This document shows positions 9,042 through 17,409 of a stretch of DNA of 64,000 nucleotides, one piece after another. The position numbers and the translations under genes were made by a program. Position 1 is the first letter of the stretch. Every line of letters begins with the position of its first letter. Source of the stretch: Beijerinckiaceae bacterium (GTDB lineage: Bacteria > Pseudomonadota > Alphaproteobacteria > Rhizobiales > Beijerinckiaceae). The DNA is taken from positions 2,989,501-3,053,500 of the forward strand of contig CP024846.1 in the NCBI GenBank assembly GCA_004564215.1, in the 5' to 3' direction. The notes under the pieces are model-generated. The model made no database searches, was not told the origin of the DNA, and saw nothing but the letters and a program-made list of their open reading frames with translations.

Positions 9042-10220
9042 TTGATCGAAATCATATCGTTCAAAACTGAAATGTTTGAGATGCTCCCGCGCCCGCAAGG
9101 CCGGATCCTTCCGATCTCGCGATCCTGGTCAAGAAGGCTCATTGCGCCTGCTTTTATGAGGGGCTTCATGGAACAAGACCGACAAGGTCGGGACTGCTTG
9201 ATCATGGGCAAGCTCATCGATGCTTTGCCCGAAGCGGTCATTGTCATCGGCACGGCGGATCGGGTGATTGCAGTCAACACGGCGGCGCGAAGCCTGTTTC
9301 CCGCGTTAAGGGCAAACGATCTTCTGGCGAGGACTCTAAGGGCTCCAGATGTTCTCGACGCGCTTAAACGGGCGCGCGTTTCCGGGGAAGCGCAACGGGT
9401 CACCTGGCTTGAGCGGGTTCCACTCGAACGGTTTTTTGAACTCAATGTGACGCCGATGGAATGGCCGGATTGCGAACCGGCGATGATCATGACATTGCGC
9501 GATTTGAGCGAGGCCCGTCGCGTTGAGCGCATGCGGGTGGATTTTGTCGCCAACGCCAGCCATGAATTGCGCACGCCGCTTGCCTCTTTGCTCGGCTTCG
9601 TTGAAACGCTCCAAGGATCGGCGCGCGACGATAAGGAAGCGCGCGACAAGTTTCTTTCGATCATGCGCGAACAGGCCCAAAGAATGGCCCGGCTTGTCGA
9701 CGATCTTCTGTCTTTGTCGCGGATCGAGCAGAATTTGCATCTGCGGCCACAGACCTCGGTCGATCTCGTCGCAATTCTCCGGCATATCGCCGATACGCTG
9801 ACGCCGATGGCGGATGATAACGGAGTTACCCTCAAACTCGACGTTCCCGCCAAGGCGATCGTCACGGGCGACCGCGACGAGCTTCTGCGGGTGGCCGAAA
9901 ACCTGGTCGAAAACGCGATCAAATACGGCGCTTCGGATCCTCAATGCGTCAACAGGCAGGTCGAAATCAGGCTTGTTTTGGAACAGCGCCAATGTGTTCT
10001 GAGCGTGCGCGACCATGGCCCCGGAATCCCCCACGAACATCTGCCGCGCCTCACCGAACGCTTCTACCGGGTCGATGCGGGCCAAAGCCGGGCCAAGGGC
10101 GGCACCGGCCTCGGTCTAGCGATCGTCAAACACATCGTTGCCCGTCATTGTGGCCGCCTCGGGATCGAATCGAATCCCGGCCAAGGGGCGACCTTCAGTG
10201 TTTTCCTGCCTTTGCACTGA
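9042..10220 (+). CDS. phoR: phosphate-regulon sensor histidine kinase PhoR, no membrane segment
   Basis: Sensor kinase expected to phosphorylate PhoB, encoded ~4.9 kb downstream. After a short basic N-terminus it has a PAS domain (~residues 50-160), a HisKA domain with the H-box VANASHELRTPLASLLGFVE, and HATPase_c motifs NLVENAIKYG, DHGPGIP and GTGLGLAIVKH. The frame opens at a TTG (9042); ATGs at 9072 and 9081 are alternatives. Most PhoR proteins have one or two N-terminal transmembrane helices; none can be found here, so it is either soluble and recruited by the Pst/PhoU complex or shortened. Its place before pstS supports the assignment. Confidence 0.88.
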   Translation: MIEIISFKTEMFEMLPRPQGRILPISRSWSRRLIAPAFMRGFMEQDRQGRDCLIMGKLIDALPEAVIVIGTADRVIAVNTAARSLFPALRANDLLARTLRAPDVLDALKRARVSGEAQRVTWLERVPLERFFELNVTPMEWPDCEPAMIMTLRDLSEARRVERMRVDFVANASHELRTPLASLLGFVETLQGSARDDKEARDKFLSIMREQAQRMARLVDDLLSLSRIEQNLHLRPQTSVDLVAILRHIADTLTPMADDNGVTLKLDVPAKAIVTGDRDELLRVAENLVENAIKYGASDPQCVNRQVEIRLVLEQRQCVLSVRDHGPGIPHEHLPRLTERFYRVDAGQSRAKGGTGLGLAIVKHIVARHCGRLGIESNPGQGATFSVFLPLH

Positions 10221-10251
10221 TGCACTGACAAGGCAAAGCTGAATTCCAGGG

Positions 10252-10280
10252 CTGTCATCAAGGTGTCAAACAATTTTCAT
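10252..10280 (+). promoter_or_regulatory. Pho box (PhoB-binding site) upstream of pstS
   Basis: Three 7-base units, CTGTCAT (10252), GTGTCAA (10263) and TTTTCAT (10274), repeat at an exact 11-base period. This is the arrangement of PhoB direct-repeat boxes, where one dimer covers two units. It lies in the 228-base gap between phoR and pstS, about 170 bases before the pstS start, and should activate pstS-pstCAB-phoU-phoB under phosphate limitation. The exact -10 and start point are not clear. Confidence 0.75.
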
Positions 10281-10448
10281 ATTGGCCTCATGTGGAAACT
10301 CTAGTTTGCACGCCGAGGCAGGGAGCACCCGATCCTGGGCTTCGCCCCGTTGCTTTGGACCCAGCCCCCAATGCGGTTTCGAGCCTTCTTCCGTTCGGCC
10401 TCATTAGCCTTTTAGCCCGTTTTTCTGTCAGCCAATGTGAGGCATGAA

Positions 10449-11492
10449 ATGACTCTGTTTCTGCGAACGTCCCTCGCTGCCGTCGCCATAAGCGTTGTGA
10501 CCGGCCTATCGGCCGTCGCCATGGATATTTCTGGGGCCGGTGCGACCTTTCCATTTCCGATCTATGCGAAATGGGCGGATACGTACAAAAAGGAAACCGG
10601 TAACGGATTGAACTACCAATCGATCGGTTCCGGTGGAGGCATCAAGCAGATCAAGGCCAAGACTGTGACGTTCGGTGCATCCGACATGCCTCTGAAACCC
10701 GAGGAGCTGATGGAGGCGGGACTGGTCCAGTTTCCGACCGTGACCGGCGGCGACGTTCCGGTGGTCAATCTCGAAGGGATCAAGCCGGGCGAATTGGTGC
10801 TCGACGGTCCGACCATCGCCAAAATTTTTCTCGGCGAAATCAAGACGTGGGATGATCCCGCCATCAAGAAACTGAACCCGAAAGCCAAATTGCCGTCGCA
10901 GGCGATCGTGGTGGTTCATCGTTCCGACGGTTCCGGCACGACATTCATCTGGACCGATTATCTTTCTAAAGTGAGCCCCGATTGGAAGTCCAAGGTCGGA
11001 GCCAGCACCGCCGTCGAATGGCCGGCTGGCATCGGCGCCAAGGGCAATGAAGGCGTTGCCAATAACGTCATTCAGACCAAGGGCGCGATCGGCTATGTCG
11101 AATATGCCTATGCCAAACAGAATAAGATGACCTACACCGATCTGATCAATAAGGACGGCAAGTCGGTTGCCCCGGACGCCGAGAGCTTCAAGGCCGCCGC
11201 GGCCAACGCCGACTGGGCCAATGCGCCGGGTTTCTACCAGATCCTGACCGACCAGCCGGGTGCGAAGTCGTGGCCGATCGCGGGCGCCACTTTCATCCTG
11301 ATGCATAAGGTCCCGGAAGATGCAGCTGCCGCTTCCGAGGCCCTGAAGTTTTTTGCCTGGGCCTATGACAAGGGTGACAAGGCCGCCGAAGAACTCGACT
11401 ATGTTCCGCTGCCGGACTCGGTTGTCGCTTTGATCAAGAAGACCTGGGCTGCCGAAATCAAGAGCGCCGACGGAAAACCGCTTCTGAATTGA
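10449..11492 (+). CDS. pstS: periplasmic phosphate-binding protein
   Basis: High-affinity phosphate-binding component of the PstSCAB importer. About 347 residues with a signal peptide (residues ~1-24, ending AVA-MD). The mature protein starts [17 protein letters not shown], followed by [21 protein letters not shown] and the binding segment [23 protein letters not shown] 10449 is chosen (GTGAGG just upstream); the frame also opens at a GTG four codons earlier. It is first in a same-strand run through phoB and follows the Pho box. Confidence 0.96.
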   Translation: MTLFLRTSLAAVAISVVTGLSAVAMDISGAGATFPFPIYAKWADTYKKETGNGLNYQSIGSGGGIKQIKAKTVTFGASDMPLKPEELMEAGLVQFPTVTGGDVPVVNLEGIKPGELVLDGPTIAKIFLGEIKTWDDPAIKKLNPKAKLPSQAIVVVHRSDGSGTTFIWTDYLSKVSPDWKSKVGASTAVEWPAGIGAKGNEGVANNVIQTKGAIGYVEYAYAKQNKMTYTDLINKDGKSVAPDAESFKAAAANADWANAPGFYQILTDQPGAKSWPIAGATFILMHKVPEDAAAASEALKFFAWAYDKGDKAAEELDYVPLPDSVVALIKKTWAAEIKSADGKPLLN

Positions 11493-11499
11493 AAATCAC

Positions 11500-11533
11500 G
11501 AGGAGGAAGGGTTTAATGCCCTTCCTTCTCCTC
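11500..11533 (+). other. intercistronic hairpin between pstS and pstC
   Basis: GAGGA-GGAAGGG (11500-11511) pairs with CCCTTCC (11519-11525) and TCCTC (11529-11533), leaving a 7-base loop and a 3-base bulge. It starts 8 bases after the pstS stop and is not followed by a T-run. Such structures commonly protect the mRNA of the abundant binding protein and reduce read-through into the permease genes. That role is inferred. Confidence 0.6.
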
Positions 11534-11614
11534 GTTCTCGCCGAGCATCAGAAGGTTCCGGGCCTTGCAGGCCGCTGGCATTGATGTTTGTAATAAACAA
11601 TAAGGAAGAATGCG

Positions 11615-12610
11615 GTGGCCAACCAAATGGCAATAGACAACGCCGCGCGGGACTCCGCTGAAACGCGCCTTGCAAAGGCTTTGTTCGGCTTCAAGCTTCG
11701 CGACAATGCGTTCCATCTCCTGACTTTAGCTGCGGCTTGGACGGTCTTGCTCCTCCTTGGTGGGGTGATCGTTTCGCTTGTTGCGGGCTCGATGCCGGCG
11801 ATTAAGGCATTCGGCTTCAACTTTCTTACGAGCGAAGCGTGGAATCCCGTCACCGAAAAATTCGGGGCGATGGCTCCGATCTACGGTACGGTCGTCACCT
11901 CGCTCATCGCGATGATCATCGCGGTACCGATCGGACTGGGCATCGCGGTATTTCTGACGGAGCTTTGCCCTTACGTGCTGCGTCGGCCAATCGGAATCGC
12001 CATCGAGCTGCTCGCCGGAATTCCCTCGATCATCTACGGGATTTGGGGCCTTTTTGTTCTTGCGCCCTTCGTGCAGGAACATATCCAGCCTGGGCTCATC
12101 GCTTTTTTCGCCGACGTGCCGGTTCTCTCCATGCTGTTTGCCGGGCCGCCCTATGGCATCGGAATGCTGACCGCGGGCGTGATCCTCGCGATCATGGTGC
12201 TCCCGATCATGAGTTCGATCTCTCGCGATGTCTTCGAAACCGTGCCCGCGGTGTTGAAGGAATCGGCGTTTGGGATTGGATGCACGACCTGGGAAGTGGT
12301 CCGCTTCATCGTGATCCCCTACACCAAGGTCGGGATCATCGGCGGTGTCATGCTGGGTCTTGGTCGTGCGTTGGGCGAGACCATGGCGGTGACCTTCGTC
12401 ATCGGCAATGCGCATAAAATCACCGCCTCGTTGCTGGCCCCCGGAACCACCATATCGGCAACGATCGCCAATGAATTCACCGAAGCGGTCGGCGACCTTT
12501 ATACCTCCGCGCTGATTGAACTTGGATTGATCCTGTTCGTCATCACCTTTTTTATTCTCGCGATCTCGCGATATATGCTGATGCGGATGCACCAGCAGGA
12601 GGGGCGCTAG
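11615..12610 (+). CDS. pstC: phosphate ABC transporter permease PstC
   Basis: One of the two membrane channels of the Pst importer. 331 residues from a GTG start at 11615, chosen because AAGGAAG ends 6 bases before it. About six transmembrane helices follow a 30-residue cytoplasmic N-terminus. The ABC-coupling loop is visible as ESAFGIGCTTWEVVRF followed by GLGRALGETMAV. Segments IELLAGIPSIIYGIWGLFVL are typical of PstC. It is separated from pstA by only 3 bases. Confidence 0.96.
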   Translation: MANQMAIDNAARDSAETRLAKALFGFKLRDNAFHLLTLAAAWTVLLLLGGVIVSLVAGSMPAIKAFGFNFLTSEAWNPVTEKFGAMAPIYGTVVTSLIAMIIAVPIGLGIAVFLTELCPYVLRRPIGIAIELLAGIPSIIYGIWGLFVLAPFVQEHIQPGLIAFFADVPVLSMLFAGPPYGIGMLTAGVILAIMVLPIMSSISRDVFETVPAVLKESAFGIGCTTWEVVRFIVIPYTKVGIIGGVMLGLGRALGETMAVTFVIGNAHKITASLLAPGTTISATIANEFTEAVGDLYTSALIELGLILFVITFFILAISRYMLMRMHQQEGR

Positions 12611-12613
12611 ATC

Positions 12614-13456
12614 ATGGGGATCTACGACACGCGCCGCCGCCGCGGTAAGTTCAACATTGGTCTTTGCTACGTTTCCGTGGTGATTGGCCTCAGTTGGCTG
12701 GCGATCATCCTGGGCACGCTTTTCTATGAAGGTTTTCGTGGCCTGTCGCCGGCCGTATTTACGCAAATGACTCCCCCGCCAGGGTCCGCCGATGGCGGCC
12801 TGCTGAATGCGATTATCGGCAGCCTGATCATGACCGGCCTCGGCGTCGCCATCGGAACCCCGCTCGGGATGCTGGCGGGCACCTATATGGCCGAATACGG
12901 CCGCCATACGAAGCTTACCCTCGTCGTGCGGTTCATCAATGACATCTTGCTCAGCGCGCCTTCGATCGTGGTCGGTCTATTCATCTATGAAGTGATGGTC
13001 GTCAGAATGGGCCATTTCTCCGCGCTGGCCGGCGGCGTGTCACTGGCTGTCATCGTCATTCCGGTGGTCGTGCGCACGACCGAAGATATGCTGCTTCTGG
13101 TGCCCGATCCTTTGCGGGAAGCCGCGAGCGCACTCGGTTTGCCGCGGTCTATTGTCATCGGCAAGGTTGCCTATCGGGCCGCCCGGGCGGGTCTCATCAC
13201 CGGTATTCTGTTGGCCATCGCCCGCATCAGCGGCGAAACGGCGCCGTTACTCTTTACCGCGCTGAACAATCAGTTCTTCAGCACGAATTTGAACGCGCCT
13301 ATGTCGAGCCTGCCGGCGGTGATCTTCCAATTCGCGCTTAGCCCTTACAAGGAATGGCAACAGCTCGCATGGACCGGGGCCCTCATCATAACCTTGTCCG
13401 TGCTTGCGCTTTCCATCGGCGCGCGCGTTCTCCAAACTCAGAGGCACGCGAAATGA
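12614..13456 (+). CDS. pstA: phosphate ABC transporter permease PstA
   Basis: Second membrane channel of the Pst importer, 280 residues and about six helices. Typical segments are [19 protein letters not shown] (here [19 protein letters not shown]), the coupling loop [20 protein letters not shown] and [18 protein letters not shown] 12614 lies 3 bases after the pstC stop. Its own stop overlaps the pstB start (ATGA), so PstA and PstB synthesis is coupled. Confidence 0.96.
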   Translation: MGIYDTRRRRGKFNIGLCYVSVVIGLSWLAIILGTLFYEGFRGLSPAVFTQMTPPPGSADGGLLNAIIGSLIMTGLGVAIGTPLGMLAGTYMAEYGRHTKLTLVVRFINDILLSAPSIVVGLFIYEVMVVRMGHFSALAGGVSLAVIVIPVVVRTTEDMLLLVPDPLREAASALGLPRSIVIGKVAYRAARAGLITGILLAIARISGETAPLLFTALNNQFFSTNLNAPMSSLPAVIFQFALSPYKEWQQLAWTGALIITLSVLALSIGARVLQTQRHAK

Positions 13457-14361
13457 ACAGCCTGAACGATATCCCAAGTCCGGCGCGTGAACCGGAGCCC
13501 ACCGAAGCCAAAGTGGTGGCTTCCGAGGATGCCAAACCAGCGCCAGAGGAAGCCAAGCCCGCGGCTTCCCCCCAAGCCAAACCCGTGGCCGCCAAGAATC
13601 TGCATCTCGCGACCAAGGTCTCGGTCCGAAATCTCAATTTTCTGTACGGCAACTCGCTCGCGCTGAAGAACATCAATCTTCCGATCTACACGAATAAGGT
13701 GACGTCCTTCATTGGACCTTCGGGCTGCGGTAAATCGACCCTTTTGCGGGTGTTGAACCGGATGTACGATCTCTATCCCAAGCAAAGAGCGGAGGGAGAG
13801 GTCCTTCTTGATGGCGTCAATATCCTGCGCCCGGACCAGGATCTCAATCTCTTACGCGCCCGGATCGGTATGGTGTTTCAAAAGCCGACCCCTTTTCCGA
13901 TGTCGATCTATGACAATATTGCCTTTGGCATCAGGCTCTACGAGAAGCTTTCCAAATCCGAGCTGAACGACCGCGTCGAGGCGGCGTTGAAGCGCGCGGC
14001 CCTTTGGGACGAGGTCAAGGATAAACTGCACAATTCAGGTTTGTCGCTTTCCGGCGGCCAGCAGCAGCGCCTTTGTATTGCTCGCACCGTGGCCGTTCAG
14101 CCCGAGGTCATTTTGCTGGATGAACCCTGTTCGGCGCTTGATCCGATTTCCACAGCGAAGGTCGAGGAAACGATTGACGAATTGAAGAGTAATTATACGA
14201 TCGCAATCGTTACCCACAATATGCAACAGGCCGCGCGCGTCTCGGAATATACCGCCTTCATGTATCTCGGCGAGATCATCGAGTTCGGTTTCACCGCGCA
14301 GGTCTTTACCTCACCTGAAAAGAAGCAGACACAGAATTACATTACCGGCCGCTTCGGTTGA
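13453..14361 (+). CDS. pstB: phosphate ABC transporter ATPase with extended N-terminus
   Basis: ATP-hydrolysing subunit of the Pst importer, 302 residues. Walker [10 protein letters not shown] is at ~88-96, the signature [14 protein letters not shown] and Walker [14 protein letters not shown] follow, and the H-loop is VTHNMQQ. The ATG at 13453 overlaps the pstA stop. The first ~50 residues are an unusual Ala/Pro/Glu/Lys-rich extension with repeated (E/D)AKP units, before the normal PstB start at [11 protein letters not shown]. The longer frame to 13354 runs inside pstA and is rejected. Confidence 0.96.
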   Translation: MNSLNDIPSPAREPEPTEAKVVASEDAKPAPEEAKPAASPQAKPVAAKNLHLATKVSVRNLNFLYGNSLALKNINLPIYTNKVTSFIGPSGCGKSTLLRVLNRMYDLYPKQRAEGEVLLDGVNILRPDQDLNLLRARIGMVFQKPTPFPMSIYDNIAFGIRLYEKLSKSELNDRVEAALKRAALWDEVKDKLHNSGLSLSGGQQQRLCIARTVAVQPEVILLDEPCSALDPISTAKVEETIDELKSNYTIAIVTHNMQQAARVSEYTAFMYLGEIIEFGFTAQVFTSPEKKQTQNYITGRFG

Positions 14362-14386
14362 TTGCAGTCGAGCAAGGAACAGGTTC

Positions 14387-15100
14387 ATGTCCGATCACAT
14401 CGTCAAAGCTTACGACAAAGAGCTTGAAATCCTCGGCCGGAAGATCGCGGAAATGGGCGGTATCGCCGAGAAAATGCTGTCCGACGCCATGGACGCCTTG
14501 ATCGATTTCGATATCAGGCTCGCCCAGCAGACCGTCGACTGCGATCCGCGCCTCGACCTGTTGCAGCGCGACATCGAGGAGCAGGCGATCCTGACGATCG
14601 CCCGCCGCCAGCCGATGGCGGTCGATCTCCGCGAGATTATTGCCACCATCCGGATTGCCGGCGATCTTGAGCGGATCGGCGATCTCGCTAAGAACATTGC
14701 CAAGCGCGCGATCAAGATTGCCACGGAAATGCATATTCCGCGGGCGACCATCGGGCTCCGGTCGATGCACGAGTCCGCTGCGCTTCTTCTGAAGGACGTG
14801 CTCGATGCCTATGCCCAACGCGATGCCGAACGGGCGCGCGGGGTCTGGGTGCATGACGCCGATCTCGACTCTTTGGAAGATTCGGTTTTCCGCGATCTCC
14901 TGACCTTCATGATGGAAGACCCGCGCAATATCTCGTTCTGCACGCATCTCTTGTTCTGCTCGAAGAACATCGAGCGGATCGGCGACCATTCAACAAACAT
15001 CGCCGAGACCGTGGTTTATCTCGTGACTGGTGAAAGTTTACCGATGGACCGGCCCAAAGGCCGGACCACATTATCAGAGGCACCCGCGCCGGTGGCATGA
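14387..15100 (+). CDS. phoU: phosphate transport regulator PhoU
   Basis: Negative regulator that couples the Pst importer state to PhoR. 237 residues in two three-helix PhoU repeats, each with the metal-binding E/D signature: EQAILTIARRQPMAVDLREIIATI, and later LTFMMEDPRNISFCTHLLFCSKNIERIGDHSTNIAE. ATG 14387 is 25 bases after pstB. It ends with a short charged tail, and phoB starts within a few bases, giving an uninterrupted operon. Confidence 0.96.
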   Translation: MSDHIVKAYDKELEILGRKIAEMGGIAEKMLSDAMDALIDFDIRLAQQTVDCDPRLDLLQRDIEEQAILTIARRQPMAVDLREIIATIRIAGDLERIGDLAKNIAKRAIKIATEMHIPRATIGLRSMHESAALLLKDVLDAYAQRDAERARGVWVHDADLDSLEDSVFRDLLTFMMEDPRNISFCTHLLFCSKNIERIGDHSTNIAETVVYLVTGESLPMDRPKGRTTLSEAPAPVA

Positions 15101-15104
15101 TGCG

Positions 15105-15872
15105 ATGAAAGAATTGCAGGATACGAATGAAAGCCGTTTCAGTTCGACGCGCGTTATGTCTACCTCGCCAACAGCGGCGCGCATCCTCGTGGTTGAGGAC
15201 GAGGCGGCTTTAAGCCTGCTTCTTTCTTATAATCTGGAGGCTGAGGGCTTCACCGTGGATCGGGTCGAACGTGGCGACGAAGCCGAGATCAGGCTCAGCG
15301 AAACCACGCCGGATCTCGTCATTCTCGATTGGATGCTGCCTGGTGTCTCGGGGCTTGAGATCTGCCGCCGGATGCGGGCGCGCGCGACAACCCGCAGCCT
15401 GCCGGTGATCATGCTCACCGCGCGGGGGGAAGAGAGCGAACGGGTCCGCGGGCTCGCGATCGGCGCGGATGATTATGTGGTCAAACCGTTCTCCGTTCCG
15501 GAGCTGATGGCGCGCGTCCATGCCTTATTGCGGCGGACCCGGCCCGATCGGGCCAATGGGGTCCTTTCAGCCGGCGACCTCAATCTCGACAGGCAAAACT
15601 GGCGCGTTCGCCGCGCGGGGCGGGACGTTCATATGGGTCCGACCGAATTTCGCTTGCTGGAACATCTGATGGTCAAGCCGGGCCGGGTGTTTTCGCGAGC
15701 CCAGCTGCTCGACAGCGTTTGGGGCCTGTCCGCCGAGATAGACGAGCGAACGGTTGACGTTCACATCGGTCGGCTACGCAAAGCCTTGTCGAAGGGCGCC
15801 GAGAAAGATCCGATTCGCACCGTGCGCGGTGCCGGTTATGCGTTCGACGAGACTTTCGGCAAAGTCAGCTGA
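15105..15872 (+). CDS. phoB: phosphate-regulon response regulator PhoB
   Basis: OmpR-type regulator expected to bind the Pho box at 10252. It has a receiver domain with acidic pocket VVEDE, phosphoacceptor aspartate in VILDWMLPG, the conserved Thr in MLTARGE and Lys in VKPF. The winged-helix DNA-binding domain includes MGPTEFRLLEHLM and RTVDVHIGRLRKAL. ATG 15105 gives 255 residues; an ATG at 15156 (MSTSPTAARILVVEDE) gives a length closer to PhoB and neither has a clear ribosome site. Start is therefore uncertain, identity is not. Confidence 0.93.
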   Translation: MKELQDTNESRFSSTRVMSTSPTAARILVVEDEAALSLLLSYNLEAEGFTVDRVERGDEAEIRLSETTPDLVILDWMLPGVSGLEICRRMRARATTRSLPVIMLTARGEESERVRGLAIGADDYVVKPFSVPELMARVHALLRRTRPDRANGVLSAGDLNLDRQNWRVRRAGRDVHMGPTEFRLLEHLMVKPGRVFSRAQLLDSVWGLSAEIDERTVDVHIGRLRKALSKGAEKDPIRTVRGAGYAFDETFGKVS

Positions 15873-15881
15873 ACTTTATAG

Positions 15882-15909
15882 CGGGCCGCCCGGGCTTCCC
15901 AGCGGCCCG
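15882..15909. terminator. convergent hairpin between phoB and gcrA
   Basis: CGGGCCGC (15882-15889) pairs perfectly with GCGGCCCG (15902-15909) around a 12-base loop. It lies in the 40 bases between the stops of two convergent genes. A short TTTATA run on the minus-strand side is weak, so it may act as a two-way structure with Rho rather than as a classical terminator. Confidence 0.5.
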
Positions 15910-15912
15910 GGA

Positions 15913-16443
15913 TCAGGTGGTGGCCTTGTGCGGGCGCCGCTCGCGCCGGCGGTCATGCTGCGTTTGATAGGCGATGCCGGAATGGCAGGCGCAATAAGGT
16001 CCTTCGCCCGGCAGTTTTTTTGCACCGCAAAAACGAAAGTCAGCCTGTGTCGGATCCCCGATCGGCCAGCGGCACATGGCTTCGCGCAACTCCAAGATCG
16101 TGACCGGTTCCGACATGGGCACCACAACATCCTTCCTCGCGATCTGTGGCGAGGGGGCTTCCATTACGGTTGGGTGCAGCGCCAGGGCAGTGTTGCCTAC
16201 GACCGAAGAACCGGTTGAACGTCGAGCGTGGGTTCGCCGCGGTGCTTTGGGATGCGGTGACGCAGCATGCACATGACCGGGGCCGGCCGCCGCCACGCGG
16301 CCCGATAGGCCCAAACGGTAGACCTTCCCGATCACCGCATTGCGGGTGACTCCATTGGACAGCTCGCCAGCAATCCGGCTGGCACTCCATCCGTCGAGCC
16401 AGAGTTTTTTCAACAACTCAATTCGTTCATCGGTCCAGGACAT
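15913..16443 (-). CDS. gcrA: cell-cycle regulator GcrA
   Basis: Alphaproteobacterial transcription factor that acts with sigma-70 at methylated GANTC sites in the CtrA/DnaA/GcrA cell-cycle circuit. 176 residues. The N-terminal DNA-binding helix-turn-helix is diagnostic: MSWTDERIELLKKLWLDGWS then RIAGELSNGVTRNAVIGKVYRLGL. A basic linker leads to the C-terminal sigma-interacting module with REAMCRWPIGDP and the cysteine pair FCGAKKL...YCACHSGIAY. It is convergent with phoB and has its own promoter in the long gap upstream. Confidence 0.95.
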   Translation of the reverse strand: MSWTDERIELLKKLWLDGWSASRIAGELSNGVTRNAVIGKVYRLGLSGRVAAAGPGHVHAASPHPKAPRRTHARRSTGSSVVGNTALALHPTVMEAPSPQIARKDVVVPMSEPVTILELREAMCRWPIGDPTQADFRFCGAKKLPGEGPYCACHSGIAYQTQHDRRRERRPHKATT

Positions 16444-17409
16444 CGAGACCTCCTAGAAACTTGCCAATTGAACTGACGGTCATCTGGAGTTTTGCTCATC
16501 TTGTAGACAGCGAAAGTCACTCTTGGAATTCGTTAAGCGAGCCAAATAAGTCCATCTTGAATCCGCAGCATTGGTTCAAAACGCAAATGCACACCCATCC
16601 GACGCCGTTCCATGAGCTCTACTCTTTTTGCCCGAGCCAGTGTTCGACGTCTCAATAGTTAACGTAGGGCAAGCTACACTGCCGGTTGAAACGCATGCAA
16701 GCTTCACGTCGTGCCGCAGCATGTTTTCAACAAGAGCTTGCAAGACGCGCCGACATTCATCCAGCTTTCAAGCGTGTTGCGAAACGAAACGGGTCTCCTT
16801 CGTTTCGCAATACATGCCGAAGATTTATGTGGATGTTGGCGTATCGGACTTGGCCATCGCGTAAACTTTTGCTCTGTAGTGGTACGAGGCGGCGCGCGAG
16901 CCTAATTTAGGTATGGACTGTTCTTGCAAGGGCGTTCGCTTGCGTCGCATCGCGTTAAACAAGATGCGTGTGGTCCGGCAGGTTCGAAAGCTCTTATGCG
17001 TTTAGAGGTGGCAGCGCACATGCTCCGTGGAGCATGACCATGCTCGCCTCGATTATTCCAAGCTGGGCTTGCGTCTGGCTGGCGACGAGGTGGAAGCCTC
17101 GTTCATGAAGGTCGACAATGTTCGGCCGAATGCGGGTCGGCGCTTTAAAGCGAGGTCGGCCAGACAAGAAATTGCCACGCCCATTGGTTCGCCGATCGGC
17201 CGGTCGGGCAGGGGGAGGCCGGCAAACGGCTAACATGTGCGACGGAGAGTGCTGCGCTTGAGGTTGCCGTTTCGCCCAATCAATGGGAACGGGGGGCAAG
17301 CGATTGGCGGATGAGTGAAGCCGCTTGACGTGCTTGTGCCTCAGCCTGCCGGACCCGTTGCGAAAGCCGATGCGTTCCTTTACAAAGGCGCCAAATTAGA
17401 GTGCGCATA
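16444..17409. other. 966-base gap without a recognised gene
   Basis: This stretch separates divergent gcrA and the mitofilin-like gene. Short ORFs exist on both strands but none has a credible ribosome site, codon pattern or recognisable domain. In many relatives hemC and hemD precede the mitofilin-like gene; no trace of either is seen here. The only clear structure is the hairpin at 16777-16810. The AT content is locally higher than in the flanking genes. Confidence 0.5.
16777..16810. repeat. perfect 12-bp inverted repeat in gene-free gap
   Basis: TTGCGAAACGAA (16777-16788) and TTCGTTTCGCAA (16799-16810) are perfect complements around the 10-base loop ACGGGTCTCC. No T-run follows on either strand, so it is not an intrinsic terminator. 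It could be a protein-binding palindrome, an RNA hairpin of an unannotated transcript, or a remnant of a mobile repeat. Confidence 0.6.

Noticed and set aside
11726..12907. 393-codon minus-strand ORF antisense to pstC and pstA
   Set aside because: Rich in Asp, Arg and His in a way typical of antisense shadows of GC-rich membrane genes.
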